Shown here: positions 7,611-14,331 of the stretch, one piece after another
Layout of the letters: each line of letters starts with the position of its first letter
How positions within the stretch are numbered: the first letter of the stretch is position 1
NCBI GenBank assembly: GCA_049642465.1
Contig: JBAROV010000041.1
Span: 1-19,246, forward strand
Length of the DNA stretch: 19,246 nucleotides
DNA from: CAWDPQ01 sp049642465
GTDB taxonomy: Bacteria; Acidobacteriota; Vicinamibacteria; Vicinamibacterales; 2-12-FULL-66-21
Direction: 5' to 3'
Notes under the pieces: generated by a model
What the model saw: the letters and a program-made list of their open reading frames with translations, nothing else
Databases searched by the model: none
What the model was told of the DNA's origin: nothing
Made by a program: the position numbers and the translations under genes

Positions 7611-8852
7611 TTACGCCGACCCTGCGGTGGCGGGCGCGGCTTCGCTCGCCTCGAACTCCGCGAGCGACCGACCGATATGAATCGGCCGCGCGACCCGGCC
7701 GTTGAGCACTTCGGCCGTCTTGTAGCCGTTGCCGGTGATGCAGATCACAATCGACTCATCGGGGCCGAGCACGCCGCGTTCGATGAGCTGACGCGTCGCC
7801 GACACAGTTACGCCACCCGCGGGCTCCGTGAAAATGCCTTCGGTCTCCGCCAGCAGCCGGATACCATCAATCACCTCATCGTCGCTGACCATGGCGCCAT
7901 CGCCTCCGGTGGAGCGAACGGCGCGCAATACCTGGAATCCGTCCGCAGGATTGCCGATGGCGATCGATTTTGCGATCGTGTTCGGCTTCACCGGTTCGGG
8001 ATACTCGTCGCCCGCTTCGAGTGCGCGGACCACAGGTGCGCAGCCCGCGGCCTGAGCGGCGTGGATCGACGGCAGCTCTCCTTCGATCAGTCCAACCTCC
8101 TTGAGTTCGCTGAAGCCTTTCAGGATTCGCGGCAGCAGCGTGCCGCCCGCCACCGGCGACACCACGTGGCGGGGGAATCGCCAACCGAGCTGCTCGGCGA
8201 TCTCGAAGCCGTAGGTCTTTGCTCCTTCGGCGTAGTACGCGCGCAGGTTGATGTTCGCGAATCCCCACTTGTATTTGTCCGCCACCTGCGTGCACAGCCG
8301 GTTCACATCGTCATAGTTCCCGCGTACGGCGATGATGCGTGGGCCATGAACGGCGGCCCCGGTCACCTTTCCGGGTTCGAGGTCGTCTGGAATGAAGACG
8401 GAACACGCCAGACCCAGGCGTGCCGCGTGCGCTGAGACGCTGTTGGCCAGATTGCCGGTTGACGCGCAGGCGAAGACGGTGAAGCCGAGCTCCACCGCGC
8501 GGGTGGCGGCAACCGATACGACGCGGTCTTTGTACGAGCAGGTCGGATGGTTGACCGAATCGTCTTTGATGTACAGCTCTCGCACGCCCAGCCGCTTCGC
8601 GAGCCTGTCGGCGCGAACGAGCGGCGTGAACCCGGAGTGCAGCCCGGTACGGGGCTGGCCTTCGATCGGGAGAAGCTCGCGGTACCGCCACAGGTTTTTC
8701 GGCCGCCGCTCGATCGTCTCGCGCGAGAGGCGTGGGGCAATGGCTGAGTAGTCGTAGCTCACCTCGAGCGGGCCGAGGCATTTATCGCAGACCCACAGCG
8801 CGGTTGCGGGAAACAACGTCTGACAAAGGTGACAACGAAGCGTGAAACTCAT
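7611..8852 (-). CDS. thrC: Threonine synthase or paralogue, short bacterial/archaeal type
   Basis: A 413-residue PLP enzyme of the threonine synthase family. N-terminal four-cysteine ribbon (C7, C10, C22, C25; LRCHLCQTLFP ... WVCDKCLGPLEVSYD), PLP lysine K108 in HPTCSYKDRVVSVA, then CASTGNLANSVSAHAA, VSPVAGGTLLPR, ITGNGYKTAEV near the end. It aligns by eye with the shorter enzymes of archaea and some bacteria, not with the neighbouring plant-type copy, so the two are not a recent duplication. ATG 8852 is chosen because it opens the cysteine ribbon; an in-frame upstream extension to 9038 lies inside thrB. It begins 14 bases after thrB, with a weak purine-rich GAGAGAG ahead. It could have drifted to another phosphohomoserine or homoserine-linked reaction. 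Confidence 0.9.
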   Translation of the reverse strand: MSFTLRCHLCQTLFPATALWVCDKCLGPLEVSYDYSAIAPRLSRETIERRPKNLWRYRELLPIEGQPRTGLHSGFTPLVRADRLAKRLGVRELYIKDDSVNHPTCSYKDRVVSVAATRAVELGFTVFACASTGNLANSVSAHAARLGLACSVFIPDDLEPGKVTGAAVHGPRIIAVRGNYDDVNRLCTQVADKYKWGFANINLRAYYAEGAKTYGFEIAEQLGWRFPRHVVSPVAGGTLLPRILKGFSELKEVGLIEGELPSIHAAQAAGCAPVVRALEAGDEYPEPVKPNTIAKSIAIGNPADGFQVLRAVRSTGGDGAMVSDDEVIDGIRLLAETEGIFTEPAGGVTVSATRQLIERGVLGPDESIVICITGNGYKTAEVLNGRVARPIHIGRSLAEFEASEAAPATAGSA

Positions 8853-8866
8853 GCAGTGCTCTCTCG

Positions 8867-9778
8867 CTATGAAGGGATAGTGGCGACCGCCGCCGCGTGA
8901 GGCTGGTGTGCCGCAAGGATGCGAATCGTCGCCGGTAACTGGAGGCTCCGGTACAGATCGTCGAAAATGCGTGCCGCATCGTGTTCGTGGCCCGGACGAG
9001 CAATCGCGACGATCGTCGGGCCGGATCCGCTCAGGCACACGCCGAGAATCGACGGGTGATCGATCGAGAGCGCTTCACGCAGCCCTGGCACGAGCGCCGC
9101 GCGTGGCGGCTGATGCCAGCGATCTCGAAACGCTTCTTTCAAATCATCGTCACGTTCGTCCTCGAGCGCGCGAACGAGCAGCAGGGCATGCTGCAGGTTG
9201 AATACGGCGTCGGCGAGGGTCACGTTCTCGGGCAGCACTGCGCGTGCGTCGCGCGTTGCCAGCGCAATCTGCGGCGTCGCCGCCACGAAACGCAACCTTT
9301 GCGGCCACGGCGACGATCGAGCGATCACTCGGCCCGTGTCCTGGCGGCAACTCACGGTCAGTCCACCGAGGAAAGCCGCGGCGGCATTGTCGGGGTGGCC
9401 CTCGAGTTCCGTGGCCATCTCCAGCAAATCCTGTTCGGTGAGCGCTGAGGTGAGCGCGTTGTACAACCTCAAACCGGCCACCGTGGCGGCAGCGCTGCTG
9501 CCTAATCCGGCGCGCATGGGAATGTCGGCTGCGACCTCGACACGAACGCCAGGAGTCGGAACCCCGGTCCGCGCGCGTGCGAGCCGGAATGCGAGCGCGA
9601 CCGCATTCTCGCCATCGGGTGCGGCCCCGATGAACACTGTGTCGAATGAATCCGCCGGACCCGAGCGATCGGTCACACGAACGCGCAGATAGAGTTGCAG
9701 GGCCACGGACAAGGCATCGAACCCTGGCCCGAGATTGCCGATAGATGCCGGAACGGCGATTTCCAGGTCGTTGGTCAC
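8867..9778 (-). CDS. thrB: Homoserine kinase
   Basis: Phosphorylates homoserine with ATP to O-phosphohomoserine, the substrate of both threonine synthases downstream. GHMP-kinase family, 303 residues from GTG 9778: substrate region IAVPASIGNLGPGFDALSVA at 7-26, phosphate-binding loop PMRAGLGSSAAATVAG at 87-102, EGHPDNAA at 126-133, and the C-terminal CLSGSGPTIVAI near 248-259. An alternative TTG start at 9790 adds four residues and would sit seven bases after GGCGGG, but it directly follows the terminator's T-run; neither start has an ideal ribosome site. As first structural gene after the attenuator its expression would depend on read-through. Start choice uncertain, function sure. Confidence 0.93.
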   Translation of the reverse strand: MTNDLEIAVPASIGNLGPGFDALSVALQLYLRVRVTDRSGPADSFDTVFIGAAPDGENAVALAFRLARARTGVPTPGVRVEVAADIPMRAGLGSSAAATVAGLRLYNALTSALTEQDLLEMATELEGHPDNAAAAFLGGLTVSCRQDTGRVIARSSPWPQRLRFVAATPQIALATRDARAVLPENVTLADAVFNLQHALLLVRALEDERDDDLKEAFRDRWHQPPRAALVPGLREALSIDHPSILGVCLSGSGPTIVAIARPGHEHDAARIFDDLYRSLQLPATIRILAAHQPHAAAVATIPS

Positions 9779-9788
9779 TGCAAATGCC

Positions 9789-9824
9789 AAAAAAAAACCC
9801 GCCGGCCCTTGTCAGGCCAGCGGG
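9789..9824 (-). terminator. Attenuator terminator of the thr operon
   Basis: On the minus strand CCCGCTGGCC (9824-9815) pairs with GGCCGGCGGG (9807-9798) as a 10-base stem with one G-U pair and a 7-base loop, followed at once by nine T (9797-9789). This is a strong intrinsic terminator placed between the leader peptide and thrB, where an ordinary terminator would make no sense; it fits attenuation. Confidence 0.88.
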
Positions 9825-9893
9825 TTCGTTGGGTGCTCGTCAGAAAACGTTAGGGAACCAACACCCAGACCCGGCCGGCCGGAGGAATCCGGC
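9798..9893 (-). promoter_or_regulatory. Thr-operon attenuator: mutually exclusive leader hairpins
   Basis: Besides the terminator, the leader RNA can form a first hairpin GCCGGA (9893-9888) with TCCGGC (9883-9878), loop TTCC, and an antiterminator in which GGCCGGCCGGG (9880-9870) pairs with the terminator's left arm CCCGCTGGCC (9824-9815): ten pairs, one bulged C, one G-U. The segments overlap, so only one of antiterminator or terminator can exist. A ribosome halted on the Thr/Ile codons just upstream would cover the first arm and free the antiterminator. TGGGTG 9867-9862 with CACCCA 9835-9830 is a further possible pairing. Confidence 0.72.
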
Positions 9894-9933
9894 ACATGGT
9901 GGTCCGAATGGCGATGGTGGTGATTCCCGGCAT
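9850..9933 (-). CDS. thrL: thr operon leader peptide, Thr/Ile-rich
   Basis: A 27-codon ORF, ATG 9933 to TAA 9850. Its first twelve residues are MPGITTIAIRTT, i.e. four Thr and three Ile codons in nine consecutive positions, with another Ile at residue 16. It lies between a good promoter and a terminator hairpin ahead of thrB-thrC-thrC-thrA-ilvA, whose products are threonine and isoleucine. This is what a control peptide for ribosome-mediated attenuation looks like (compare the ITT-rich E. coli ThrL). The predicted transcription start is about 9936, three bases before the ATG, so translation would begin without a Shine-Dalgarno site. I use the symbol by analogy in context, not sequence identity. 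Confidence 0.8.
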   Translation of the reverse strand: MPGITTIAIRTTMCRIPPAGRVWVLVP

Positions 9934-9942
9934 TACCCATGA

Positions 9943-9972
9943 ACTATAAAAGACGTGAATTGTTCTGGTCAA
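9943..9972 (-). promoter_or_regulatory. Promoter of the thr operon
   Basis: Minus strand: TTGACC at 9972-9967 (five of six to the -35 consensus), 18-base spacer, TATAGT at 9948-9943 (five of six to the -10 consensus). The expected start of transcription is near 9936, just before the leader peptide ATG. The surrounding AT-rich stretch stands out against the GC-rich neighbourhood. Confidence 0.75.
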
Positions 9973-9998
9973 CGCTATTAATCTTGCTTATCGGACGA

Positions 9999-10051
9999 TA
10001 AGCTGCCAGCTACCAGCTTCAGCTGGAAGCCGGGAGCTCGAAGCCGGAAGC
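9999..10051. repeat. Heptanucleotide fold-back array at the 3' end of pheA
   Basis: CCAGCTA (10006-10012) and CCAGCTT (10013-10019), then inverted units GGAAGCC (10025-10031), GGGAGCT, CGAAGCC and GGAAGC (to 10051). Forward 7-base units followed by reverse-complement-like units make a hairpin. The array includes the pheA stop codon (10021-10019) and its last ten or so codons. Confidence 0.7.
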
Positions 10052-10885
10052 GTCTGTGGGCTTGGACCGCTCCCCGACCCACCGCGGATAGGAGCCGAGC
10101 GTTCGCACCCAGCGAGCGAACTCGGCCAGGTGGACGATCGCGCGGCCGCATTTGAGATCGGTTCGACCCGCGCCAATGTCTGCGTAGAAGACGTACTCCC
10201 ACGGAAGGCCTCGGGCGGGGCGCGACTCGAGCTTGGTCAGATCGATGTCACGCAGCGCAAACACGCTGAGCGCCTTGAAGAGCGCCCCCGGGCCGTTGTG
10301 GAGCGCAAAGGCAATCGACGTCTTGTCGGGCTCGCCGAGCGGTTTCGGGTTGCGGCCGATCAGGATGAACCGCGTGATGTTGTCGGCAAAATCCTGCACC
10401 CCCGCCTGGAGGATGTCGAGGCCGAACAGTTCCGCGGCGCGCGCCGAGGCGATGGCGGCGGTGTCGGTCAGGTTGCCGTCCTTGATGAGACGCGCGCTGC
10501 CGGCGGTATCGTAGGTCGCGACGATCTCCACATTCGACAACGTCCTCAGGTACTGCTCGCACTGGGCGAGCGCCTGCGGATGCGAAAAAACCCGCCGAAT
10601 GGCCGGCAGCTTCGTGCCAGGGAGCGCGAGCAGGTTGTGGACGACCGTCAGCTCCGTCTCCGCGACGATCGGAAGGTCGTGCTGAAGCAGGAGGTCGTAG
10701 TTGATGTGGATGCTGCCGCCGATGGAGTTCTCGATGGGCAGGAGTCCATGCGAGGCGCGCCCCTCCGCCACGGACGCAAACACCTGCTCGAACCGATCGC
10801 ACGCGATCGGTTCGGAGCCTGGCCACGCTTTGAGCGCGGCCGCTTCACTGTACGCTCCCGAGGTTCCCTGAAAGGCGATACGCAT
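10019..10885 (-). CDS. pheA: Prephenate dehydratase, monofunctional
   Basis: Turns prephenate into phenylpyruvate, the step to phenylalanine; cytoplasmic. 288 residues from ATG 10885, chosen because MRIAFQGTSGAYSEAA is the normal family start; an in-frame extension to 11017 lies inside the preceding gene. Catalytic domain: LLPIENSIGGSIHINYDLL at 48-66, FSHPQALAQC at 100-109, and the catalytic TRF at 171-173 (DNITRFILIG). ACT regulatory domain from about 187 (KTSIAFALHNGPGALFKAL) with the phenylalanine-binding ESRP at 220-223. There is no chorismate mutase domain. GGGAG seven bases before the start is the ribosome site and lies in a heptad repeat. The last residues, SGFELPASS, are encoded by another heptad array, so the tail is probably not native. 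Confidence 0.94.
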   Translation of the reverse strand: MRIAFQGTSGAYSEAAALKAWPGSEPIACDRFEQVFASVAEGRASHGLLPIENSIGGSIHINYDLLLQHDLPIVAETELTVVHNLLALPGTKLPAIRRVFSHPQALAQCEQYLRTLSNVEIVATYDTAGSARLIKDGNLTDTAAIASARAAELFGLDILQAGVQDFADNITRFILIGRNPKPLGEPDKTSIAFALHNGPGALFKALSVFALRDIDLTKLESRPARGLPWEYVFYADIGAGRTDLKCGRAIVHLAEFARWVRTLGSYPRWVGERSKPTDASGFELPASS

Positions 10886-10889
10886 ACCA

Positions 10890-10917
10890 CAACTCCCAAC
10901 TTCCAATTCCCAATTTG
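10890..10917. repeat. Four heptanucleotide units between regulator gene and pheA
   Basis: CAACTCC, CAACTTC, CAATTCC and CAATTTG run in perfect 7-base phase in the 35-base gap. Read on the minus strand they supply GGGAG, the probable Shine-Dalgarno of pheA. Confidence 0.65.
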
Positions 10918-10920
10918 ATG

Positions 10921-12474
10921 TTATTGCTTGAACCGTTTCACATCGATCGCGTATTTCCGCACCTTGTAGTTGAAGATGCGTTCCGTCGTGCTGAGCAGGC
11001 GGGCCGCCCGCGCGCAACTGCCGCGCGCGCTCTTCAGCGCATCCTGCAGCAGATCGCGTTCGAACGCATCCACGCTTTCGGCCAGTGACTGACGTGGCAC
11101 GGTATCCGAAGCTTCCGCCGTCTGGAGCGTCGGCGGCAGGTGGTGCGCGTGAACCGCGCCGCCATCACAGACGAGCACCGCGCGTTCGATGGTGTTTTCG
11201 AGCTCGCGCACGTTTCCCGGCCAGTGATAGCTGGTGAGCATATCGATGGCAGGCGTGGAAATCCGGCGGATGTGCTTGCCGTGCTCCCGTGAGTATTTCT
11301 CGAGAAAATTGTCGGCAAGCAGCATGATGTCCGGCTTCCGTTCCCGCAGCGGCGGCGCAAAGATCGTGAACACCGCCAGCCGGTAAAACAGGTCGTCACG
11401 GAACTTTCTCTCCTCCATCAACTGCTCGAGCGGACGATGGGTCGCGGCAATCAGCCTCACGTTGATCCGGATGGACGAGGTCCCGCCGAGCCGTTCGATC
11501 TCGCGTTCCTGCAGGACGCGGAGGAGTTTCACCTGCGTCGAGGGGCTGACGTCGCCGATTTCATCGAGAAAGAGCGTTCCGCCTTCGGCCAGTTCGAATC
11601 GGCCCTTCTTCGCCGCCTGCGCCCCCGTGAACGCTCCTCGCTCGTAGCCAAACAGTTCGGACTCTATGAGCGACTCCGGGAGCGCCGCGCAGCTCACTTT
11701 GATGAACGGCTTCTTCCGCCGGGGCGAGTTGTGGTGGATGGCGTGGGCGATCATCTCTTTTCCGGTGCCCGATTCACCCCGGATCAGCACCGTCGTGTTC
11801 GTCCGGGCCACCTGCGCGACCTGCTCGTAGACCTGTTGAATGGACGCGCTGTTGCCGATGATGTTGCGGAACGCATAGCGGTCCCGCAGTTCCTCGCGCA
11901 GGTGCTCGTTCTCTTCCGCGAGCCGTGAGCGGTCCGCTTCTACCGTTCGTCGCAGCTTCAGCGCCTGCCCGACCATCGATGCCACGACTCGATAGAACTC
12001 CAGCGAGCGCTGGTAGTTTCGATCGGATTTGAAGGGCAAGAGCACTTCGAAGGTGCCCCCAGGCCGGCGGCCCACCGCGACGGGCACAGCGATGTAGGTG
12101 AGCTCACGCGAGAGCCGCGGGCGTTCGGCGATGGCCGCGGCCAGCGCAGGCTCCTGACTGACTTGCGGCACAACCACCGGCTTCCCCGTATCGAGCACTC
12201 GTCCGGTCAGGTTGTCGTCGGCGCGATTGCGGCGCGCGGCCGGCAGACGCTCCCCGGTGGACGCCTCCGTGTGCAGCTCGTGGGTCTCAGGATCCTGCAG
12301 AATGACCGCGCCGCCGACGACCTGATGCCGACGCTCGAGAATCTCGAGGACCGACTGCAGCGCGCCTCTCAGGTTGAGGACGCCCGTCAGCGCCTGGCTG
12401 ATTTCAAGCAGCGTGGACAGCCGTCTGATCTCGTTGGTGCGGTCTTTCTCACCAGTGACAGTAGTGTTGGCCAT
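10921..12474 (-). CDS. Sigma-54-dependent activator with GAF domain (NifA-like layout)
   Basis: A 517-residue enhancer-binding protein. Residues 15-175 form a GAF sensory domain; a coiled linker follows (about 178-198); AAA+ domain from 205: Walker A GESGTGKE at 233-240, the sigma-54-contacting GAFTGA at 280-285, Walker B LFLDEIGD at 301-308, FRDDLFYRL and WPGNVRELENT later. The C-terminal 45 residues (SCARAARLLSTTERIFNYKV) form the DNA-binding helix-turn-helix. There is no response-regulator receiver domain, so control is probably by a small ligand or partner at the GAF domain. It sits inside the ilv-pheA gene row, 115 bases after ilvC and 35 before pheA. I found no -24/-12 promoter nearby, so its targets may lie elsewhere. 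Weak ribosome site; start ATG 12474. Confidence 0.93.
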   Translation of the reverse strand: MANTTVTGEKDRTNEIRRLSTLLEISQALTGVLNLRGALQSVLEILERRHQVVGGAVILQDPETHELHTEASTGERLPAARRNRADDNLTGRVLDTGKPVVVPQVSQEPALAAAIAERPRLSRELTYIAVPVAVGRRPGGTFEVLLPFKSDRNYQRSLEFYRVVASMVGQALKLRRTVEADRSRLAEENEHLREELRDRYAFRNIIGNSASIQQVYEQVAQVARTNTTVLIRGESGTGKEMIAHAIHHNSPRRKKPFIKVSCAALPESLIESELFGYERGAFTGAQAAKKGRFELAEGGTLFLDEIGDVSPSTQVKLLRVLQEREIERLGGTSSIRINVRLIAATHRPLEQLMEERKFRDDLFYRLAVFTIFAPPLRERKPDIMLLADNFLEKYSREHGKHIRRISTPAIDMLTSYHWPGNVRELENTIERAVLVCDGGAVHAHHLPPTLQTAEASDTVPRQSLAESVDAFERDLLQDALKSARGSCARAARLLSTTERIFNYKVRKYAIDVKRFKQ

Positions 12475-12514
12475 TCTCGAGAATCAGACAGAATTGTAGG
12501 TCAGTTTCCAGGTC

Positions 12515-12586
12515 CCAGCTTCCAGCTTCCAGCCAGGAGCTGGTTAGCTGGCAGCTGGCAGCTGGCAGCCGGAAGCTGGCAGCCGG
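12515..12586. repeat. Heptanucleotide fold-back array between ilvC and the regulator gene
   Basis: CCAGCTT (12515), CCAGCTT (12522), CCAGCCA (12529), then inverted units GGAGCTG (12536), GTTAGCT (12543), GGCAGCT (12550), GGCAGCT (12557), GGCAGCC (12564), GGAAGCT (12571), GGCAGCC (12578). The two halves are reverse complements of one another and would fold into a long hairpin in the transcript. It fills most of the 115-base gap (12475-12589). Confidence 0.8.
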
Positions 12587-12589
12587 ACG

Positions 12590-13612
12590 CTAAACGAGCA
12601 CGCCGTCGGGTCTGACGGTCACGGGGTTGAGGAATGGCATCATCGCGCGCAGGCGCGCCCCCACCTGCTCGATCTGCTGCGTCTGCTCGCGGGCGCGGAT
12701 CTCGTTGAAATGCGGGCGTCCCTGCTCGTTCTCGGCGATCCACGCTCGCGCGTAGGTGCCGTCCTGAATCTCCTCCAGCATCTTCCGCATCGTCTTCTTT
12801 GTTTCGTCGGTGACGATGCGAGGGCCGCCGGTGTAGTCGCCGTGTTCCGCGGTATCGCTGACCGAGTAGCGCATGTAGTTCAAGCCGCCGCGATACATCA
12901 AATCGACGATCAGCTTCAGTTCGTGCATGCACTCGAAGTATGCAATCTCCGGTTGATAGCCAGCGTTGACCAGCGTTTCGAACGCCGCCTTCACCAGCGC
13001 GGAGACGCCGCCGCAGAGCACGGTCTGTTCGCCGAAGAGATCGGTTTCCGTCTCCTCGGCAAAGGTTGTTTCGATGACGCCGGCGCGGGTGACGCCGATG
13101 CCTTTGGCGTACGACAACGCCAGTTCGCGGGCGCGGCCGGACGGATTCTGATGGACGGCCAGCAACGCCGGCGTGCCGCCGCCTTCGACATACAGCTCAC
13201 GAACGCGATGTCCCGGAGATTTCGGCGCGATCATCGAGACGTCGACGTTGGCGGGCGGCACGATCGTGCCGAAGCGGATGTTGAATCCGTGCGCGAACAT
13301 CAGCGTCTTGCCCGCTGCGAGGTTCGGCGCGATATCGCGGTTGTAGAGCGCCGCCTGCGCCGTGTCCGGCACGAGCACCATGATGACGTCGGCCCACGCC
13401 GCCGCCTCCGCTGGCGTGTTGACGGTCAGGCCCGCTGCCCGAGCCTTGTCGCGCGATCGGCTGTTTTCCGGCAAGCCGACGCGGACCTGGACGCCGCTGT
13501 CCTTGAGATTGAGCGCATGGGCGTGTCCCTGCGATCCGAACCCCAGCACGGCCACCTTCTTCGCGCGGATCAGAGCGAGATCCGCATCCTTGTCGTAGAA
13601 CATCGTTGTCAT
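12590..13612 (-). CDS. ilvC: Ketol-acid reductoisomerase, class I
   Basis: Second common step of valine and isoleucine synthesis: isomerises and reduces acetolactate or acetohydroxybutyrate with NAD(P)H and Mg. 340 residues, the class I length. Rossmann loop GFGSQGHAHALNLKDSG at 24-40; the cofactor-specificity loop VGLPENSRSRDKA at 45-57 has the serine and arginine residues usually linked to NADPH. Catalytic positions visible: H108 in AHGFNI, K131 in APKSPGH, D191 and E195 in TDLFGEQ, and ECMHELKLIVDL in the helical C-terminal knot domain. ATG 13612 is preceded by GGAG at a good distance; M4 is an alternative. It is separated from ilvN by 164 bases, most of them a repeat array. Confidence 0.97.
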   Translation of the reverse strand: MTTMFYDKDADLALIRAKKVAVLGFGSQGHAHALNLKDSGVQVRVGLPENSRSRDKARAAGLTVNTPAEAAAWADVIMVLVPDTAQAALYNRDIAPNLAAGKTLMFAHGFNIRFGTIVPPANVDVSMIAPKSPGHRVRELYVEGGGTPALLAVHQNPSGRARELALSYAKGIGVTRAGVIETTFAEETETDLFGEQTVLCGGVSALVKAAFETLVNAGYQPEIAYFECMHELKLIVDLMYRGGLNYMRYSVSDTAEHGDYTGGPRIVTDETKKTMRKMLEEIQDGTYARAWIAENEQGRPHFNEIRAREQTQQIEQVGARLRAMMPFLNPVTVRPDGVLV

Positions 13613-13620
13613 GTCAATCT

Positions 13621-13767
13621 CCAGCTACCAACTACCAGCTACCAGCTACCAGCTACCAGCTTCCAGCTACCAGCTACCAGCTTCCAGCTACCAGCTTCCA
13701 GCTTCCAGCAACACTTCCGCTGCGGATTGGTGAGGAAGCGGGAAGCTGGGAGCCGGCAGCTGGTAGC
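13621..13767. repeat. Large heptanucleotide fold-back array between ilvN and ilvC
   Basis: Thirteen 7-base units without a break (13621-13711), nearly all CCAGCTA or CCAGCTT (exceptions CCAACTA second, CCAGCAA last), then a 29-base spacer, then inverted units GGAAGCT (13741), GGGAGCC (13748), GGCAGCT (13755) and GGTAGC (13762-13767). The halves can pair into a long hairpin in the operon mRNA. This is the whole content of the 164-base gap apart from the ilvC ribosome site. Confidence 0.88.
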
Positions 13768-13776
13768 GGACGCCTT

Positions 13777-14331
13777 CTACACCGAATACGACACGTTGAC
13801 GTCGGGAGTGTCGGCGTTGCGCTGGAGCGCCGCGCCGATGGGCGCGCCGTTGCGCGCGCCGCGCGCCATCGCGACGCGCCCCGTCCGCGCCATTTCGAGG
13901 ACCCCGTAGGGCCGCAGCACTTCGAGCAGCCCGTCGATCTTCTCGTTGCCGCCCGTGATCTCAATGGTCAGCGAATCGTTCGAGAGATCGATGATCCGCG
14001 CGCGAAAGACGTCGACCAGGTGCACCAGCTCGGGCCGGCAGGCCTGCGTCGCCGCTACCTTGATGATGGCGAGATCGCGATAGACGGCGGGAGACGAGGT
14101 GATGTCGCAGACGGAAATGACGTTGACGAGCTTGTAGAGATTCGCTTCGATACGGACCGCCCCCGCTTCATCAGTCATCACGACCAACGTCATGCGGGAA
14201 ACGCCCGGCTTCTCCGTTCGTCCAACGGTCAGCGATTCGATGTTGTATCCGCGCCGGCGGAACAGCGACGCGACACGATTGAGGACGCCGGGCTGGTCCT
14301 CGACCGTGACGATGAACGTGTGGGGTTTCAT
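13777..14331 (-). CDS. ilvN: Acetolactate synthase small (regulatory) subunit
   Basis: 184-residue regulatory partner of IlvB that confers valine feedback sensitivity and stimulates activity. N-terminal ACT domain: HTFIVTVEDQPGVLNRVASL at 4-23, FRRRGYNIESLTVGRTE at 24-40, then VSRMTLVV. The second, C-terminal half (YRDLAIIKVAA, FRARIIDLSNDSLTIEITG, then KIDGLLEVLRPYGVLEMART GRVAMARG in order) is the usual one. The start ATG shares one base with the ilvB stop (TGATG), and GGAGG lies seven bases upstream, so the two subunits are coupled and made in balance. The length is slightly above the common 160-175 residues owing to a tail after RGA. Confidence 0.95.
   Translation of the reverse strand: MKPHTFIVTVEDQPGVLNRVASLFRRRGYNIESLTVGRTEKPGVSRMTLVVMTDEAGAVRIEANLYKLVNVISVCDITSSPAVYRDLAIIKVAATQACRPELVHLVDVFRARIIDLSNDSLTIEITGGNEKIDGLLEVLRPYGVLEMARTGRVAMARGARNGAPIGAALQRNADTPDVNVSYSV

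Noticed and set aside
8853..9038. N-terminal extension of the first threonine synthase
   Set aside because: It overlaps the end of thrB and precedes the cysteine ribbon with which the family starts.
9774..9787. Sigma-54 -24/-12 promoter before thrB (TTGGCATTTGCA)
   Set aside because: The GG and GC doublets are too close together for sigma-54, and the site lies between a terminator and the start codon.
9812..9940. A second possible leader ORF from ATG 9940 with many His codons (HHHRH, later DHH)
   Set aside because: It is the frame shifted by one from the Thr/Ile leader (ATC ACC reads as CAC/CAT), its ATG lies upstream of the predicted transcription start, its stop lies inside the terminator stem, and histidine has no relation to the operon.
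9789..9972. T-box riboswitch or other metabolite riboswitch
   Set aside because: The leader is short and almost wholly taken up by the peptide ORF and overlapping hairpins; I see no T-box motif or long specifier stem.
13621..13767. CRISPR array
   Set aside because: Units are 7 bases without spacers and no cas genes are present.
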